Shown one piece after another: positions 1 to 5,057 of a DNA stretch of 7,877 bases. How positions within the stretch are numbered: the stretch's first letter is position 1; each line of letters begins with the position of its first letter. The stretch comes from Chloroflexota bacterium (GTDB taxonomy: Bacteria > Chloroflexota > Limnocylindria > QHBO01), in contig JACDBS010000237.1 in assembly GCA_013694795.1 (NCBI GenBank), positions 1-7,877 on the forward strand. The letters run 5' to 3'. The translations under genes and the position numbers were made by a program. Below the pieces are notes generated by a model. The model made no database searches. It was given only the letters and a program-made list of their open reading frames with translations, and had not been told where the DNA came from.

Positions 1-1758
1 GAGATCCTGGACCAGGAGCGCGCCGGCATCGAGCGACGCACGAAGGCCGCCGAGCAGCGTGCGCTGGACGCGCCACCGGGCGCGGACCAGGACCAGGCGC
101 GGATGGCGGAGCAGGTCCTGCGGCGCACCGCCCGGCAACGGCAGGATCGCCTGGATGCGCTGCCGCCGAACCTCGCCGGGCGCATGCATGGCCTGAGCGA
201 GTACGAGTTCATGGACGACGCCGCTCGCGACGCCTTCGCGGCACTGACCGGTGAGCTGCGCCAGCAGGTGCTCCAGACCTATTTCCAGGGGCTGAAAGAG
301 GGCGTGCAGGGCATCACCCCCGAGGACCTCGACGGCCTGCGCGACATGGTCCGCGACCTCAACGGGCTGCTGGAGAAGCACGCCACGGGCGCCGATACCA
401 CGCACGAATTCGCCCAGTTCATGGCCAAGCACGGTCGGTATTTCCCGCCCGGCATCAGCAATACCGACGAGCTGATCGAGCACCTGCATCGGCAGGCATC
501 GCAGATGGCGTCGCTGATGAGCTCGATGAGCCCGCAGATGCGCGACGAGCTGCGCGAGCTGATGGACGACCTCCTGCGCGACGACCGCCTCAAGATCGAC
601 ATGGCCCGCCTGGCCGGCAACCTCCAGGCCGCCCGACCCGATCTGTCCTTCGGCGAGCCGTATCCCTTCGATGGCGATGCGCCGATGGGACTGGCCGATG
701 CGCTGGCCGCCATCGACCGCCAGCAGCAGTACGACGCCATGGAGGAGGCGCTGGGCGCCGCCCGCGGGCCCGACGCGCTCGACAAGGTCGACGCCGATGC
801 GCTGCGCGACCTCGCCGGCGACGATGCGATCGACGATCTCGAGCAGTTGCGCGAGCTGACGCGGGCCCTGGAGGAAGCCGGCTACCTCGACCGCGAGGGC
901 GGGCACCTGGAGCTCACACCGCGCGCCGCGCGGAAGCTGGGCATGCGCGCATTGACCGACATCTTCAGCCGGCTGCGACGGGAGGGCTTCGGCGGCCATG
1001 CGCTCCCACAGCCCGGCCGCGGCAGCGAGCCGACCGAGGAGACGAAGCGCTACGAGTTCGGCGACCCCTTCGCCGTAGACATCAACCGCACCCTATTCAA
1101 CGCCATGGCGCGCCAGGGTCCGGGCACGCCGGTGATCATCGGTTCCGACGATTTCGAGGTCTCGCGCTCCGAAGAGACCACGCAGTCGTCCACCGTCCTG
1201 CTGCTGGACATGAGCCGATCCATGTTGCTTCGGGGGTGCTCATCGGCGGCAAAAAAGGTCGCGATGGCGCTCCACACGCTCATTCACACGAAGTACCCGC
1301 GCGATCGGTTGTTCGTGGTCGGCTTCGCCTACTACGCCCGCCAGCTCAAGCCGGAGTCCATCCCGACGCTGTCACCCTACGAATTCGAGTACGGCACGAA
1401 CCTCCAGCACGCGCTGATCATCGCGCGCCAGCTCCTAGGCCGGGGCAGTGGCGGCAACAAGGAGATCGTGGTCATCACCGATGGCGAGCCCACGGCTCAC
1501 ATCGAAAACGGCCAGGTCGAGTTCGCCTATCCGCCCACGCTGCGCACGGTGCAGTCCACGCTGCGCGAGGTGGGCCGATGCACCCGCGAGGGGATCGTGA
1601 TCAACACCTTCATGCTCGAGCGGTCACGGTATCTATCGGAGTTCGTTGACCTCATGTCCCGCATCAACCGCGGGCGCGCCTTCTACGTCGAGCCCGAGCA
1701 CCTGGGCGAGTACGTGCTGGTCGATTACGTTTCCAAGAAGACGAAGCGCGTCGCCTGA
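1..1758 (+). CDS. VWA-domain protein (CoxE/BatA-like), 5' end outside window
   Basis: The frame is open from base 1, and the residues before the first ATG at 103 (ILDQERAGIERR...) resemble the conserved interior of this family, so the gene is 5'-truncated by the window rather than starting at 103. 585 residues are visible. The N-terminal two thirds is helical and rich in Asp, Arg, Gln and Met (LSEYEFMD, YFQGLKEG, FFPPGI-type blocks), with no catalytic signature. The C-terminal third is a von Willebrand factor A domain with a complete MIDAS metal site: DMSRS at about 403-407, Thr in YGTNL at about 466, and Asp in TDGEPT at about 494. There is no signal peptide or TM segment in the visible part, so it is probably cytosolic. 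In related bacteria such proteins usually follow a MoxR or Mg-chelatase-like AAA ATPase gene and act with it in complex remodelling; that partner would lie left of the window (inference). The VWA assignment is firm; the biological role is not known. Confidence 0.93.
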   Translation, partial: EILDQERAGIERRTKAAEQRALDAPPGADQDQARMAEQVLRRTARQRQDRLDALPPNLAGRMHGLSEYEFMDDAARDAFAALTGELRQQVLQTYFQGLKEGVQGITPEDLDGLRDMVRDLNGLLEKHATGADTTHEFAQFMAKHGRYFPPGISNTDELIEHLHRQASQMASLMSSMSPQMRDELRELMDDLLRDDRLKIDMARLAGNLQAARPDLSFGEPYPFDGDAPMGLADALAAIDRQQQYDAMEEALGAARGPDALDKVDADALRDLAGDDAIDDLEQLRELTRALEEAGYLDREGGHLELTPRAARKLGMRALTDIFSRLRREGFGGHALPQPGRGSEPTEETKRYEFGDPFAVDINRTLFNAMARQGPGTPVIIGSDDFEVSRSEETTQSSTVLLLDMSRSMLLRGCSSAAKKVAMALHTLIHTKYPRDRLFVVGFAYYARQLKPESIPTLSPYEFEYGTNLQHALIIARQLLGRGSGGNKEIVVITDGEPTAHIENGQVEFAYPPTLRTVQSTLREVGRCTREGIVINTFMLERSRYLSEFVDLMSRINRGRAFYVEPEHLGEYVLVDYVSKKTKRVA

Positions 1759-1760
1759 GC

Positions 1761-1768
1761 GGTATACC
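1761..1768 (+). promoter_or_regulatory. Candidate -10 element GGTATACC
   Basis: GGTATACC lies in the 19-nt gap between the VWA gene and the next ATG at 1778. It matches a pattern (GKTAKMCY) that recurs upstream of other genes here. If TATACC is a -10 hexamer, transcription would begin about at the ATG, giving a leaderless mRNA, which fits the lack of a Shine-Dalgarno sequence. No convincing -35 is visible. Confidence 0.3.
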
Positions 1769-1777
1769 ATCGGCTGC

Positions 1778-2188
1778 ATGGAGCGCAGCACCGATGCCAG
1801 CCCGGCCCGCCTGCCCGTCGGCCGTTCCGGGCGCATCGAGGCGATGGCGCTGACCGCGGCCGGCGACCATGCGCTGCTGGTGCGCGAGACGGGTACCGAT
1901 CACCGCGCGCGCGCCCTGTTGACCACCGACAAGCTGGCCGCCGGCGAGCGGCTGGTGGTCATGCCGCTCGACGACGAGGTGGAGGTGCGTGTCGACGGCG
2001 ACGCGCTGGCGGTGTGGCTGGGCTCGGGATCCCTGGCCGACGTACCGCGCGAGCAGCGCCCGATGCCGACGACTCCGGTGCCGGTCTGGGCTTCGGTCAT
2101 GGGCGGAGCGCTGCTGCTGCTGGTGCTCGCATTTGCCGTCATCGGTTCTGCGGTGACCTTCACCTGGCTGACGCGGCTGCTGACATGA
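1778..2188 (+). CDS. Small single-TM membrane protein of unknown function
   Basis: 136 aa. The ATG at 1778 is chosen because an earlier in-frame ATG (1646) lies deep inside the VWA gene. Residues about 15-95 form a soluble, probably beta-rich region with alternating hydrophobic and charged residues (ERLVVMPLDDEVEVRVDG). Residues about 102-128 (VPVWASVMGGALLLLVLAF and onward) form one strong hydrophobic helix, and only eight residues follow it, so this looks like a tail-anchored-type protein with its N-terminal domain on one side of the membrane. I do not recognise the family. It sits 19 nt after the VWA stop and overlaps the next gene by 4 nt (ATGA), so it is probably part of the same transcription unit as the following genes. 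There is no clear SD; start by a leaderless message or coupling is likely. Confidence 0.75.
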   Translation: MERSTDASPARLPVGRSGRIEAMALTAAGDHALLVRETGTDHRARALLTTDKLAAGERLVVMPLDDEVEVRVDGDALAVWLGSGSLADVPREQRPMPTTPVPVWASVMGGALLLLVLAFAVIGSAVTFTWLTRLLT

Positions 2189-2487
2189 GCGACACGGCGA
2201 TCCGTGCGCCGGCGACCGGCCTGGCCGCGATGCGCATCGGCGTGGAGTTCGGTGATGCGGACCACTTCGCCGATTCATTCGCTCGGGCAATGGCACGCGG
2301 TGGAGAGCTGGGGGCGACCCTGGTTGCCGCGCTCGACCGCGGTGACCTGAGCATCCACCTGCCGCGTGTCGACGGTCCATGCTGGAACGCCGTCCCGCTC
2401 TTCCACCTGCACCGCGGCGAGACGCCCACCGACGCGGACTGGGCAACTACCAGCTCCATCCTCGAGAAGCTCGAGCGATACCGGTAG
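2185..2487 (+). CDS. Hypothetical protein, 100 aa
   Basis: The start ATG at 2185 overlaps the previous stop (ATGA), which implies translational coupling; no SD is present. The longer frame back to 2014 would lie inside the membrane-protein gene and is unlikely. The product is a soluble mixed alpha/beta protein without signal peptide, membrane segment or recognisable motif. It has one Cys (in DGPCWN) and a short aromatic/His stretch (PLFHLHRG), and ends in a helical, charged tail (SSILEKLERYR). I cannot name a family. The gene ends 4 nt before the flavin-reductase start, so it is probably in the same operon. GC-rich third positions match the neighbours, supporting that it is a real gene. Confidence 0.65.
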   Translation: MSDTAIRAPATGLAAMRIGVEFGDADHFADSFARAMARGGELGATLVAALDRGDLSIHLPRVDGPCWNAVPLFHLHRGETPTDADWATTSSILEKLERYR

Positions 2488-2490
2488 ACC
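2483..2490 (+). promoter_or_regulatory. Candidate -10 element GGTAGACC
   Basis: GGTAGACC ends one base before the ATG of the flavin-reductase gene and contains the TAG stop of the previous gene. It fits the GKTAKMCY pattern seen elsewhere, but here it is too close to the start codon for a normal -10 to start-codon distance, so chance from the tight gene junction is possible. Confidence 0.15.
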
Positions 2491-2491
2491 G

Positions 2492-2992
2492 ATGGAGGAC
2501 GAGGGGCGCCGCCAGATGCGGGCCATGCTGGGGCGATTCGCCACCGGCGTGACGGTCGTGGCCGCGCGCCATGGACCGTTCCTGGCCGGGATGACGGCCA
2601 ACGCCATCGCCAGCATCAGCATCGATCCGCCGCTCATGATGGCCAGCATCTCGCGGCGGGCGGAGACGCACGGCGCGATCATCGGCTCGCATGCCTTCGC
2701 GGTCAGCGTCCTCAGCCGCGATCAGCGCGTCCTGGCCGACTGTTTCGCCCAGCCCACGACCGCCAACAAGCTGAAGCGCTTCTGCGACGCGGAGTGGCAC
2801 GAGGCGGAGACGGGCTCTCCCATCCTGGAGGGGGCACTGGCTTTCTTCGACTGCCGCCTGACCGACCGCCACGATGGCGGGGACCACGCCATCTTCATCG
2901 GTGAAATCGTGGCAGCCGGGTATCGCGAGGATGCGGAGCCGCTCCTGTGGTACGCGTCGGGCTACCGCGAGCTGGCGGAGGTGGTCACGTGA
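2492..2992 (+). CDS. Flavin reductase family protein (FMN-binding split barrel)
   Basis: 166 aa, the usual length of this family. The N-terminal block LGRFATGVTVVAARHG followed by GMTANAIASISIDPPLMM is the classic signature of the flavin reductase-like domain (NAD(P)H:FMN/FAD reductases such as HpaC, and related oxidoreductase components). Further family blocks are SHAFAVSVLSRDQ, and near the C-terminus GDHAIFIGEIVAAG followed by PLLWYASGYREL. Family members bind FMN as dimers and supply reduced flavin to a monooxygenase, or bind FMN or heme for other redox work; no monooxygenase gene is in the window, so the partner is unknown. The start ATG at 2492 lies 4 nt after the upstream stop; no SD is visible, so coupling is probable. 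The stop overlaps the next start (GTGA). Cytosolic: no signal peptide or TM. Family call is firm, substrate is not. Confidence 0.9.
   Translation: MEDEGRRQMRAMLGRFATGVTVVAARHGPFLAGMTANAIASISIDPPLMMASISRRAETHGAIIGSHAFAVSVLSRDQRVLADCFAQPTTANKLKRFCDAEWHEAETGSPILEGALAFFDCRLTDRHDGGDHAIFIGEIVAAGYREDAEPLLWYASGYRELAEVVT
2977..2981 (+). promoter_or_regulatory. Shine-Dalgarno GGAGG deciding a GTG start
   Basis: GGAGG is 7 nt upstream of the GTG at 2989, inside the end of the flavin-reductase gene. It favours GTG 2989 over the in-frame GTG at 2947 as the start of the next gene. Confidence 0.7.
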
Positions 2993-3546
2993 GCCAACCG
3001 GCCTGGGAGCGGCTGCGGGCGGCGGATCATCGTCCGCTCCTGGTGGCCGGAATCCGGCGCGCGGAGGTGTCCCGGCTGCGCGTGGTGGACGGCGACCTGC
3101 CCGACCATGGGGGCGCGACGGTGTTCGACGCCTGGATGGTCGGAACCGGCGTGGTCGTGAGAGCCGCATCGGTCGAGGAGGTGGAAGTCACTCCGTGGGA
3201 AATTCGTGCCGGCGGACTGGTGGTCGAACGGTCCGACGGGCGGCTCGAGGCGCTGCTTGCCGGTGCCGGTCCGGTGATCGGGGAGGGCGAGCTGGAGCGG
3301 CAGGCATGCGCCTGCCGTGGCATCAGCGTGGATGCGGCGTATCGGACCATCGCCGCCGGCTGGGAGACGGTGGATGCTGTGAAGCGCGCGACGCGCATCG
3401 GCTTCGGTCCCTGCCAGGGGCGGCGCTGCGTGCCGTGGCTGGCCGACCGCCTGGAGCTGCACCCGGACGACCCGTTGGCTCAGATCACGCCGCGGCCACC
3501 ACTGGTTCCGGTGCCGATCTCGGTGCTCGCCGCCTTCGCTGACTGA
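2989..3546 (+). CDS. BFD-like [2Fe-2S] protein
   Basis: 185 aa from a GTG that overlaps the flavin-reductase stop (GTGA) and has a good SD 7 nt upstream. The C-terminal half carries four cysteines, C107-x-C109 and C142-x4-C147, in ACACRGIS and RIGFGPCQGRRC. This spacing and the KRATRIGFGPCQGR context are those of the bacterioferritin-associated-ferredoxin-like [2Fe-2S] domain found at the C-terminus or middle of opine oxidase, proline dehydrogenase-complex and HcnB-type FAD subunits. The tail (PPLVPVPISVLAAF) also resembles the end of those subunits. The N-terminal ~100 residues match nothing I recognise, and the FAD/NAD-binding Rossmann domain of the large subunits is absent. A small electron-transfer subunit for an oxidoreductase coded elsewhere is the most likely role (inference); the adjacent flavin reductase is a possible partner. 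Confidence 0.82.
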   Translation: MSQPAWERLRAADHRPLLVAGIRRAEVSRLRVVDGDLPDHGGATVFDAWMVGTGVVVRAASVEEVEVTPWEIRAGGLVVERSDGRLEALLAGAGPVIGEGELERQACACRGISVDAAYRTIAAGWETVDAVKRATRIGFGPCQGRRCVPWLADRLELHPDDPLAQITPRPPLVPVPISVLAAFAD

Positions 3547-3656
3547 CTCACCCGCAACCGCCGCGAACCCGCAAGCGGCCGGCATCTTTCGCGCCAGACA
3601 TTCGCCGGGGGAGTGGTAACGGCGCCGGGGCAGGAAATCCGGGTCAACCATTCATC

Positions 3657-3664
3657 GGTAGACT
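3657..3664 (+). promoter_or_regulatory. Candidate -10 element GGTAGACT inside the intergenic region
   Basis: GGTAGACT, extended to TAGACTCG, is identical over eight bases (TAGACTCG) to the site upstream of the acyl-CoA dehydrogenase at 4997-5004. No protein gene follows on this strand before the terminator-like hairpins at 3789-3834, so if it is used it would drive a short non-coding transcript. No clear -35. Confidence 0.25.
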
Positions 3665-3788
3665 CGTAGGGCCGAAGTTGTCGCCAATGTGGGCGCGGGA
3701 CACGCTCGGAACGCGAACCACACCGCTCAATCGGTGACCAGAACTGGCCCTAAGAGTCCAGTTGTGAATACGGGGGTGGATTACGTAT

Positions 3789-3822
3789 CGGGCCGAATCG
3801 GCCTTCGGGCCGAATCGGCCTT
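3789..3822 (+). repeat. 17-bp perfect tandem repeat (2 copies)
   Basis: The unit CGGGCCGAATCGGCCTT occurs at 3789-3805 and again directly at 3806-3822. Each unit contains a near-palindrome (GGCCGA-A-TCGGCC), so the pair can fold on itself. Confidence 0.9.
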
Positions 3823-3834
3823 CGCAAGAGGCCG
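3793..3834. terminator. Probable bidirectional terminator with UUCG loop
   Basis: TCGGCC-TTCG-GGCCGA forms a six-pair stem capped by a UUCG tetraloop; beyond one A·A mismatch, four more pairs (CCGA/TCGG) extend it. A second, mutually exclusive hairpin CGGCCT-TCGCAAG-AGGCCG occupies 3816-3834 and ends 3 nt before the response-regulator stop. The position between two converging genes fits termination from both sides. There is no poly-T tract, so strength is uncertain. Confidence 0.55.
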
Positions 3835-3836
3835 TC

Positions 3837-4217
3837 TCAGGTGATCGGCTCAGCCTTCGCCAGCTGTCCCTGGACGGCCTCCACGAAATCGGCGAAGTCG
3901 AAGGGCTTGCGGATCACCGGCGCGAGGGCCTCGAGCCGGTTGGCCTCCTCGTCATCGATGGCCGTCACGAAGATCACCGGGATGTCTCGGTACTGGGGAC
4001 GCTCGCGCAGGGAGTGGACGATGGTGGAGCCGTACTCGTCGGGCAGGCGTTGATCCAGGATGAGCAGATCCGGCGTGACGGCCTCCTCCACGAGCGCGGT
4101 GTACAGCTCCTCGGCGTTGCCGAAGCCACGCGTGTCAAGTTCGAGCTCGGACAGCACGGCCAGCATCGCGGTGCGAATGTGCGGCTCGTCGTCGACGACC
4201 CAGACCCGGTGACCCAT
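3837..4217 (-). CDS. Single-domain response regulator (CheY-like receiver)
   Basis: 126 aa, consisting of a receiver domain only. All key positions are present: acidic pocket D9/D10 in VWVVDDEPH, phospho-acceptor D55 in LLILDQRLPDE, the conserved Thr85 in FVTAID, and Lys104-Pro105 in VIRKPFDF. There is no DNA-binding, GGDEF or other output domain, so it should signal by protein-protein contact or within a phosphorelay. Strong SD GGGAGG lies 4 nt upstream of the ATG. The gene starts 11 nt after the stop of the aminotransferase fragment on the same strand, so it may once have shared its transcript; no kinase gene is in the window. It ends facing the UUCG hairpin. Family call is secure; partner and output unknown. 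Confidence 0.92.
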   Translation of the reverse strand: MGHRVWVVDDEPHIRTAMLAVLSELELDTRGFGNAEELYTALVEEAVTPDLLILDQRLPDEYGSTIVHSLRERPQYRDIPVIFVTAIDDEEANRLEALAPVIRKPFDFADFVEAVQGQLAKAEPIT

Positions 4218-4221
4218 ATTG

Positions 4222-4227
4222 CCTCCC
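4222..4227 (-). promoter_or_regulatory. Shine-Dalgarno GGGAGG for the response regulator
   Basis: On the minus strand GGGAGG sits four bases before the ATG at 4217, within the 11-nt gap after the aminotransferase-fragment stop. It fixes the response-regulator start. Confidence 0.75.
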
Positions 4228-4228
4228 G

Positions 4229-4516
4229 TTATGCGCCGATCGTGTCGAGCGCGTCGCCCATGATACCCAGCGCGAGGTCGACTTCCTCCTCGGTTGTCAC
4301 GAGCGGCGGAATGATGCGCACCACCTGCCCGTACGTGCCGCAGGTCAGGAGCAGCAAGTTCCTCGCCATCGCCTCGGCCAGAAGCCCCTTGGCCAGGTCG
4401 GGCCGTGGCGTCAGCGCACCGGGATCGGCGAACTCGATTCCGATCATCATGCCCCGCCCGCGTACCTCGGCGACCGATGCGCGTTCCCGCGTCATCTCGC
4501 GCAGTCCAACCGCCAT
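4229..4516 (-). pseudogene. Class III aminotransferase (4-aminobutyrate aminotransferase-like), C-terminal remnant
   Basis: The 95 residues match the extreme C-terminus of GabT-type PLP aminotransferases: VRGRGMMIGIEF, then RNLLLLTCGTYGQVVRIIPPLVTTEEEVDLALGI, including the CGTYG-V-R-PPL block that lines the carboxylate/cofactor site. Full-length enzymes are about 420-450 aa; the PLP-binding Lys domain and everything before it are missing. The frame stays open upstream only to a stop at 4577-4579, and those ~20 codons (4517-4576) show no aminotransferase likeness; they overlap the first palindrome. The break is therefore near 4517-4530. A 95-aa product could not transaminate. The end of the gene looks intact and undegraded, which suggests a recent deletion, insertion or an assembly join rather than old decay. 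Confidence 0.82.
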
Positions 4517-4546
4517 CCAGCCCGACCGCCGTTCAGGCGCAGATAG

Positions 4547-4560
4547 GCCGATGTATCGCG
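4547..4560 (+). repeat. Palindrome copy a: GCCGATGTATCGCG
   Basis: Core CGATGTATCG is a palindrome with a two-base centre (GT); the right-hand GC is swapped relative to the perfect copies. It lies about 30 nt beyond the aminotransferase break and 70 nt before the small ORF. Confidence 0.7.
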
Positions 4561-4630
4561 CAACTTTGGCGGGAGGTCAAACGTCTGAGAACGCACAGAC
4601 CCCACCGAGCATGGGACGACCGAGAGACCG

Positions 4631-4762
4631 ATGGCGAAGCTCAACCACCAGAAGCGGCACAGGCCGCGACCCATCACCACTCGCCGCCGCCACACCACCC
4701 TTCAGCGGGCACAGGAGCAGCGCAGCCGGCGTGACCTGGAGCGCTGGCGCAAGTCCGCGTAG
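4631..4762 (+). CDS. Small very basic peptide, 43 aa, unknown function
   Basis: ATG at 4631, TAG at 4760-4762. The peptide begins MAKLNHQKRHRPRPITT and ends LERWRKSA; twelve Arg and three Lys in 43 residues, with four His, make it extremely basic. About 88% of its codons end in G or C (five exceptions by my count), as in the neighbouring genes, and the reading frame ends in a helical, charged pattern (LQRAQEQRSRRDLERW), so it looks like a real gene rather than chance. The upstream GAGAG at 4622-4626 is only a weak SD. Such composition suits an RNA-, ribosome- or DNA-binding peptide, but no family is recognised and this is inference. It is bracketed by palindrome copies a (upstream) and e (14 nt past its stop). 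Confidence 0.5.
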   Translation: MAKLNHQKRHRPRPITTRRRHTTLQRAQEQRSRRDLERWRKSA

Positions 4763-4776
4763 CGGCCGGGATCGCC

Positions 4777-4790
4777 GCCGATAGATCGCC
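4777..4790 (+). repeat. Palindrome copy e: GCCGATAGATCGCC
   Basis: Core CGAT-AG-ATCG is palindromic with a different centre from the other copies; the right arm ends CGCC instead of CGGC. It starts exactly 50 nt before copy b. Confidence 0.6.
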
Positions 4791-4826
4791 ACAACATGGC
4801 GTGACCGTGGTCCCACGTCGCGCTGC

Positions 4827-4840
4827 GCCGATGTATCGGC
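4827..4840 (+). repeat. Palindrome copy b: GCCGATGTATCGGC
   Basis: Six paired bases each side of a GT centre (GCCGAT/ATCGGC). Together with flanking bases it makes a 17-bp perfect inverted match (4826-4842) to copy c at 4889-4905, so the two could also pair with each other. Confidence 0.85.
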
Positions 4841-4890
4841 CCCGATTCCGCACGACGGGTGCGCCGGCGCGCCGCTCACGCCAAGAGTGG

Positions 4891-4904
4891 GCCGATACAT
4901 CGGC
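4891..4904 (+). repeat. Palindrome copy c: GCCGATACATCGGC
   Basis: Same sequence as copy b read on the other strand. It starts 64 nt after copy b and 50 nt before copy d. Confidence 0.85.
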
Positions 4905-4940
4905 GTGATGCGGCGCGGACCATGCCTTCCGTCACTCCTC

Positions 4941-4954
4941 GCCGATGCATCGGC
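4941..4954 (+). repeat. Palindrome copy d: GCCGATGCATCGGC
   Basis: A perfect 14-bp palindrome with a GC centre. It lies about 40 nt upstream of the promoter-like TAGACT at 4997, where a bound regulator could affect acyl-CoA dehydrogenase transcription. Confidence 0.85.
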
Positions 4955-4994
4955 AACTGACCCGATCAGGCGATCCCGGTCGGGCCGTTTGCTT

Positions 4995-5002
4995 GTTAGA
5001 CT
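4995..5002 (+). promoter_or_regulatory. Candidate -10 element for the acyl-CoA dehydrogenase
   Basis: GTTAGACT in TTGTTAGACTCG has the TAnnnT form of a -10 box, 56 nt before the ATG at 5058. It shares TAGACTCG with the site at 3659. No good TTGACA-like -35 is at the usual spacing, so an extended -10 or activator-dependent promoter is possible. Confidence 0.4.
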
Positions 5003-5057
5003 CGCGAGGGCCCCCAAGAGCTCCACCGATTCCGCAGATTTGGAGCGCACGACGCCG

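Larger units (their letters stand above)
3547..3836. other. Intergenic region between convergent genes
   Basis: No ORF with host-like codon use. It contains a weak GC hairpin soon after the upstream stop (GCCGC/GCGGC, 3560-3579), a promoter-like GGTAGACT at 3657, three small stem-loops at 3682-3695, 3721-3736 and 3742-3763, and a tandem repeat/UUCG hairpin at the right end. No tRNA, SRP RNA or other standard RNA motif was recognised. Confidence 0.6.
4517..5057. other. 541-nt region with palindrome cluster and one small ORF
   Basis: Between the aminotransferase break and the acyl-CoA dehydrogenase start there is no long ORF with host-like coding bias. It holds five CCGATNNATCGG-type palindromes (4547, 4777, 4827, 4891, 4941), a 43-codon basic ORF, and a promoter-like motif at 4995. 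Antisense and other-frame open stretches here run straight through the palindromes and are not credible genes. Confidence 0.7.

Noticed and set aside
1664..2446. Long minus-strand open frame (260 codons)
   Set aside because: Antisense to three coupled plus-strand genes; Arg/Gly/Ala/His-rich low-complexity product typical of a shadow frame in GC-rich DNA.
2447..3169. Minus-strand open frame (240 codons)
   Set aside because: Antisense to the clear flavin reductase and [2Fe-2S] genes; Arg/Pro-rich shadow product.
3666..3790. tRNA or SRP RNA in the 3547-3836 gap
   Set aside because: No T-loop GTTCGANNC, acceptor stem or SRP GGAAGCAGC-type motif was found on either strand.
3791..3820. GGCCGAATCGGCC as further members of the CCGATNNATCGG family
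   Set aside because: The arms are GGCCGA/TCGGCC around a single A, a different half-site and spacing; explained by the tandem hairpin.
4583..4600. Small hairpin GTCTG...CAGAC before the basic ORF
   Set aside because: Five-pair stem with an eight-base loop is expected by chance and has no adjoining signal.
4014..4784. Plus-strand open frame (256 codons)
   Set aside because: Runs antisense to the response regulator and the aminotransferase remnant, then through the small basic ORF in another frame; Ser/Arg/Pro-rich shadow.
4547..4954. CRISPR array
   Set aside because: Repeats are only 14 bp, palindromic, in mixed orientation and with uneven spacing (230, 50, 64, 50); no spacers of constant length and no cas genes.
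4887..5057. 57-codon N-terminal extension of the acyl-CoA dehydrogenase
   Set aside because: The family begins at MDFALSPQHEEIRR; the extension contains two palindromes and the promoter-like motif.
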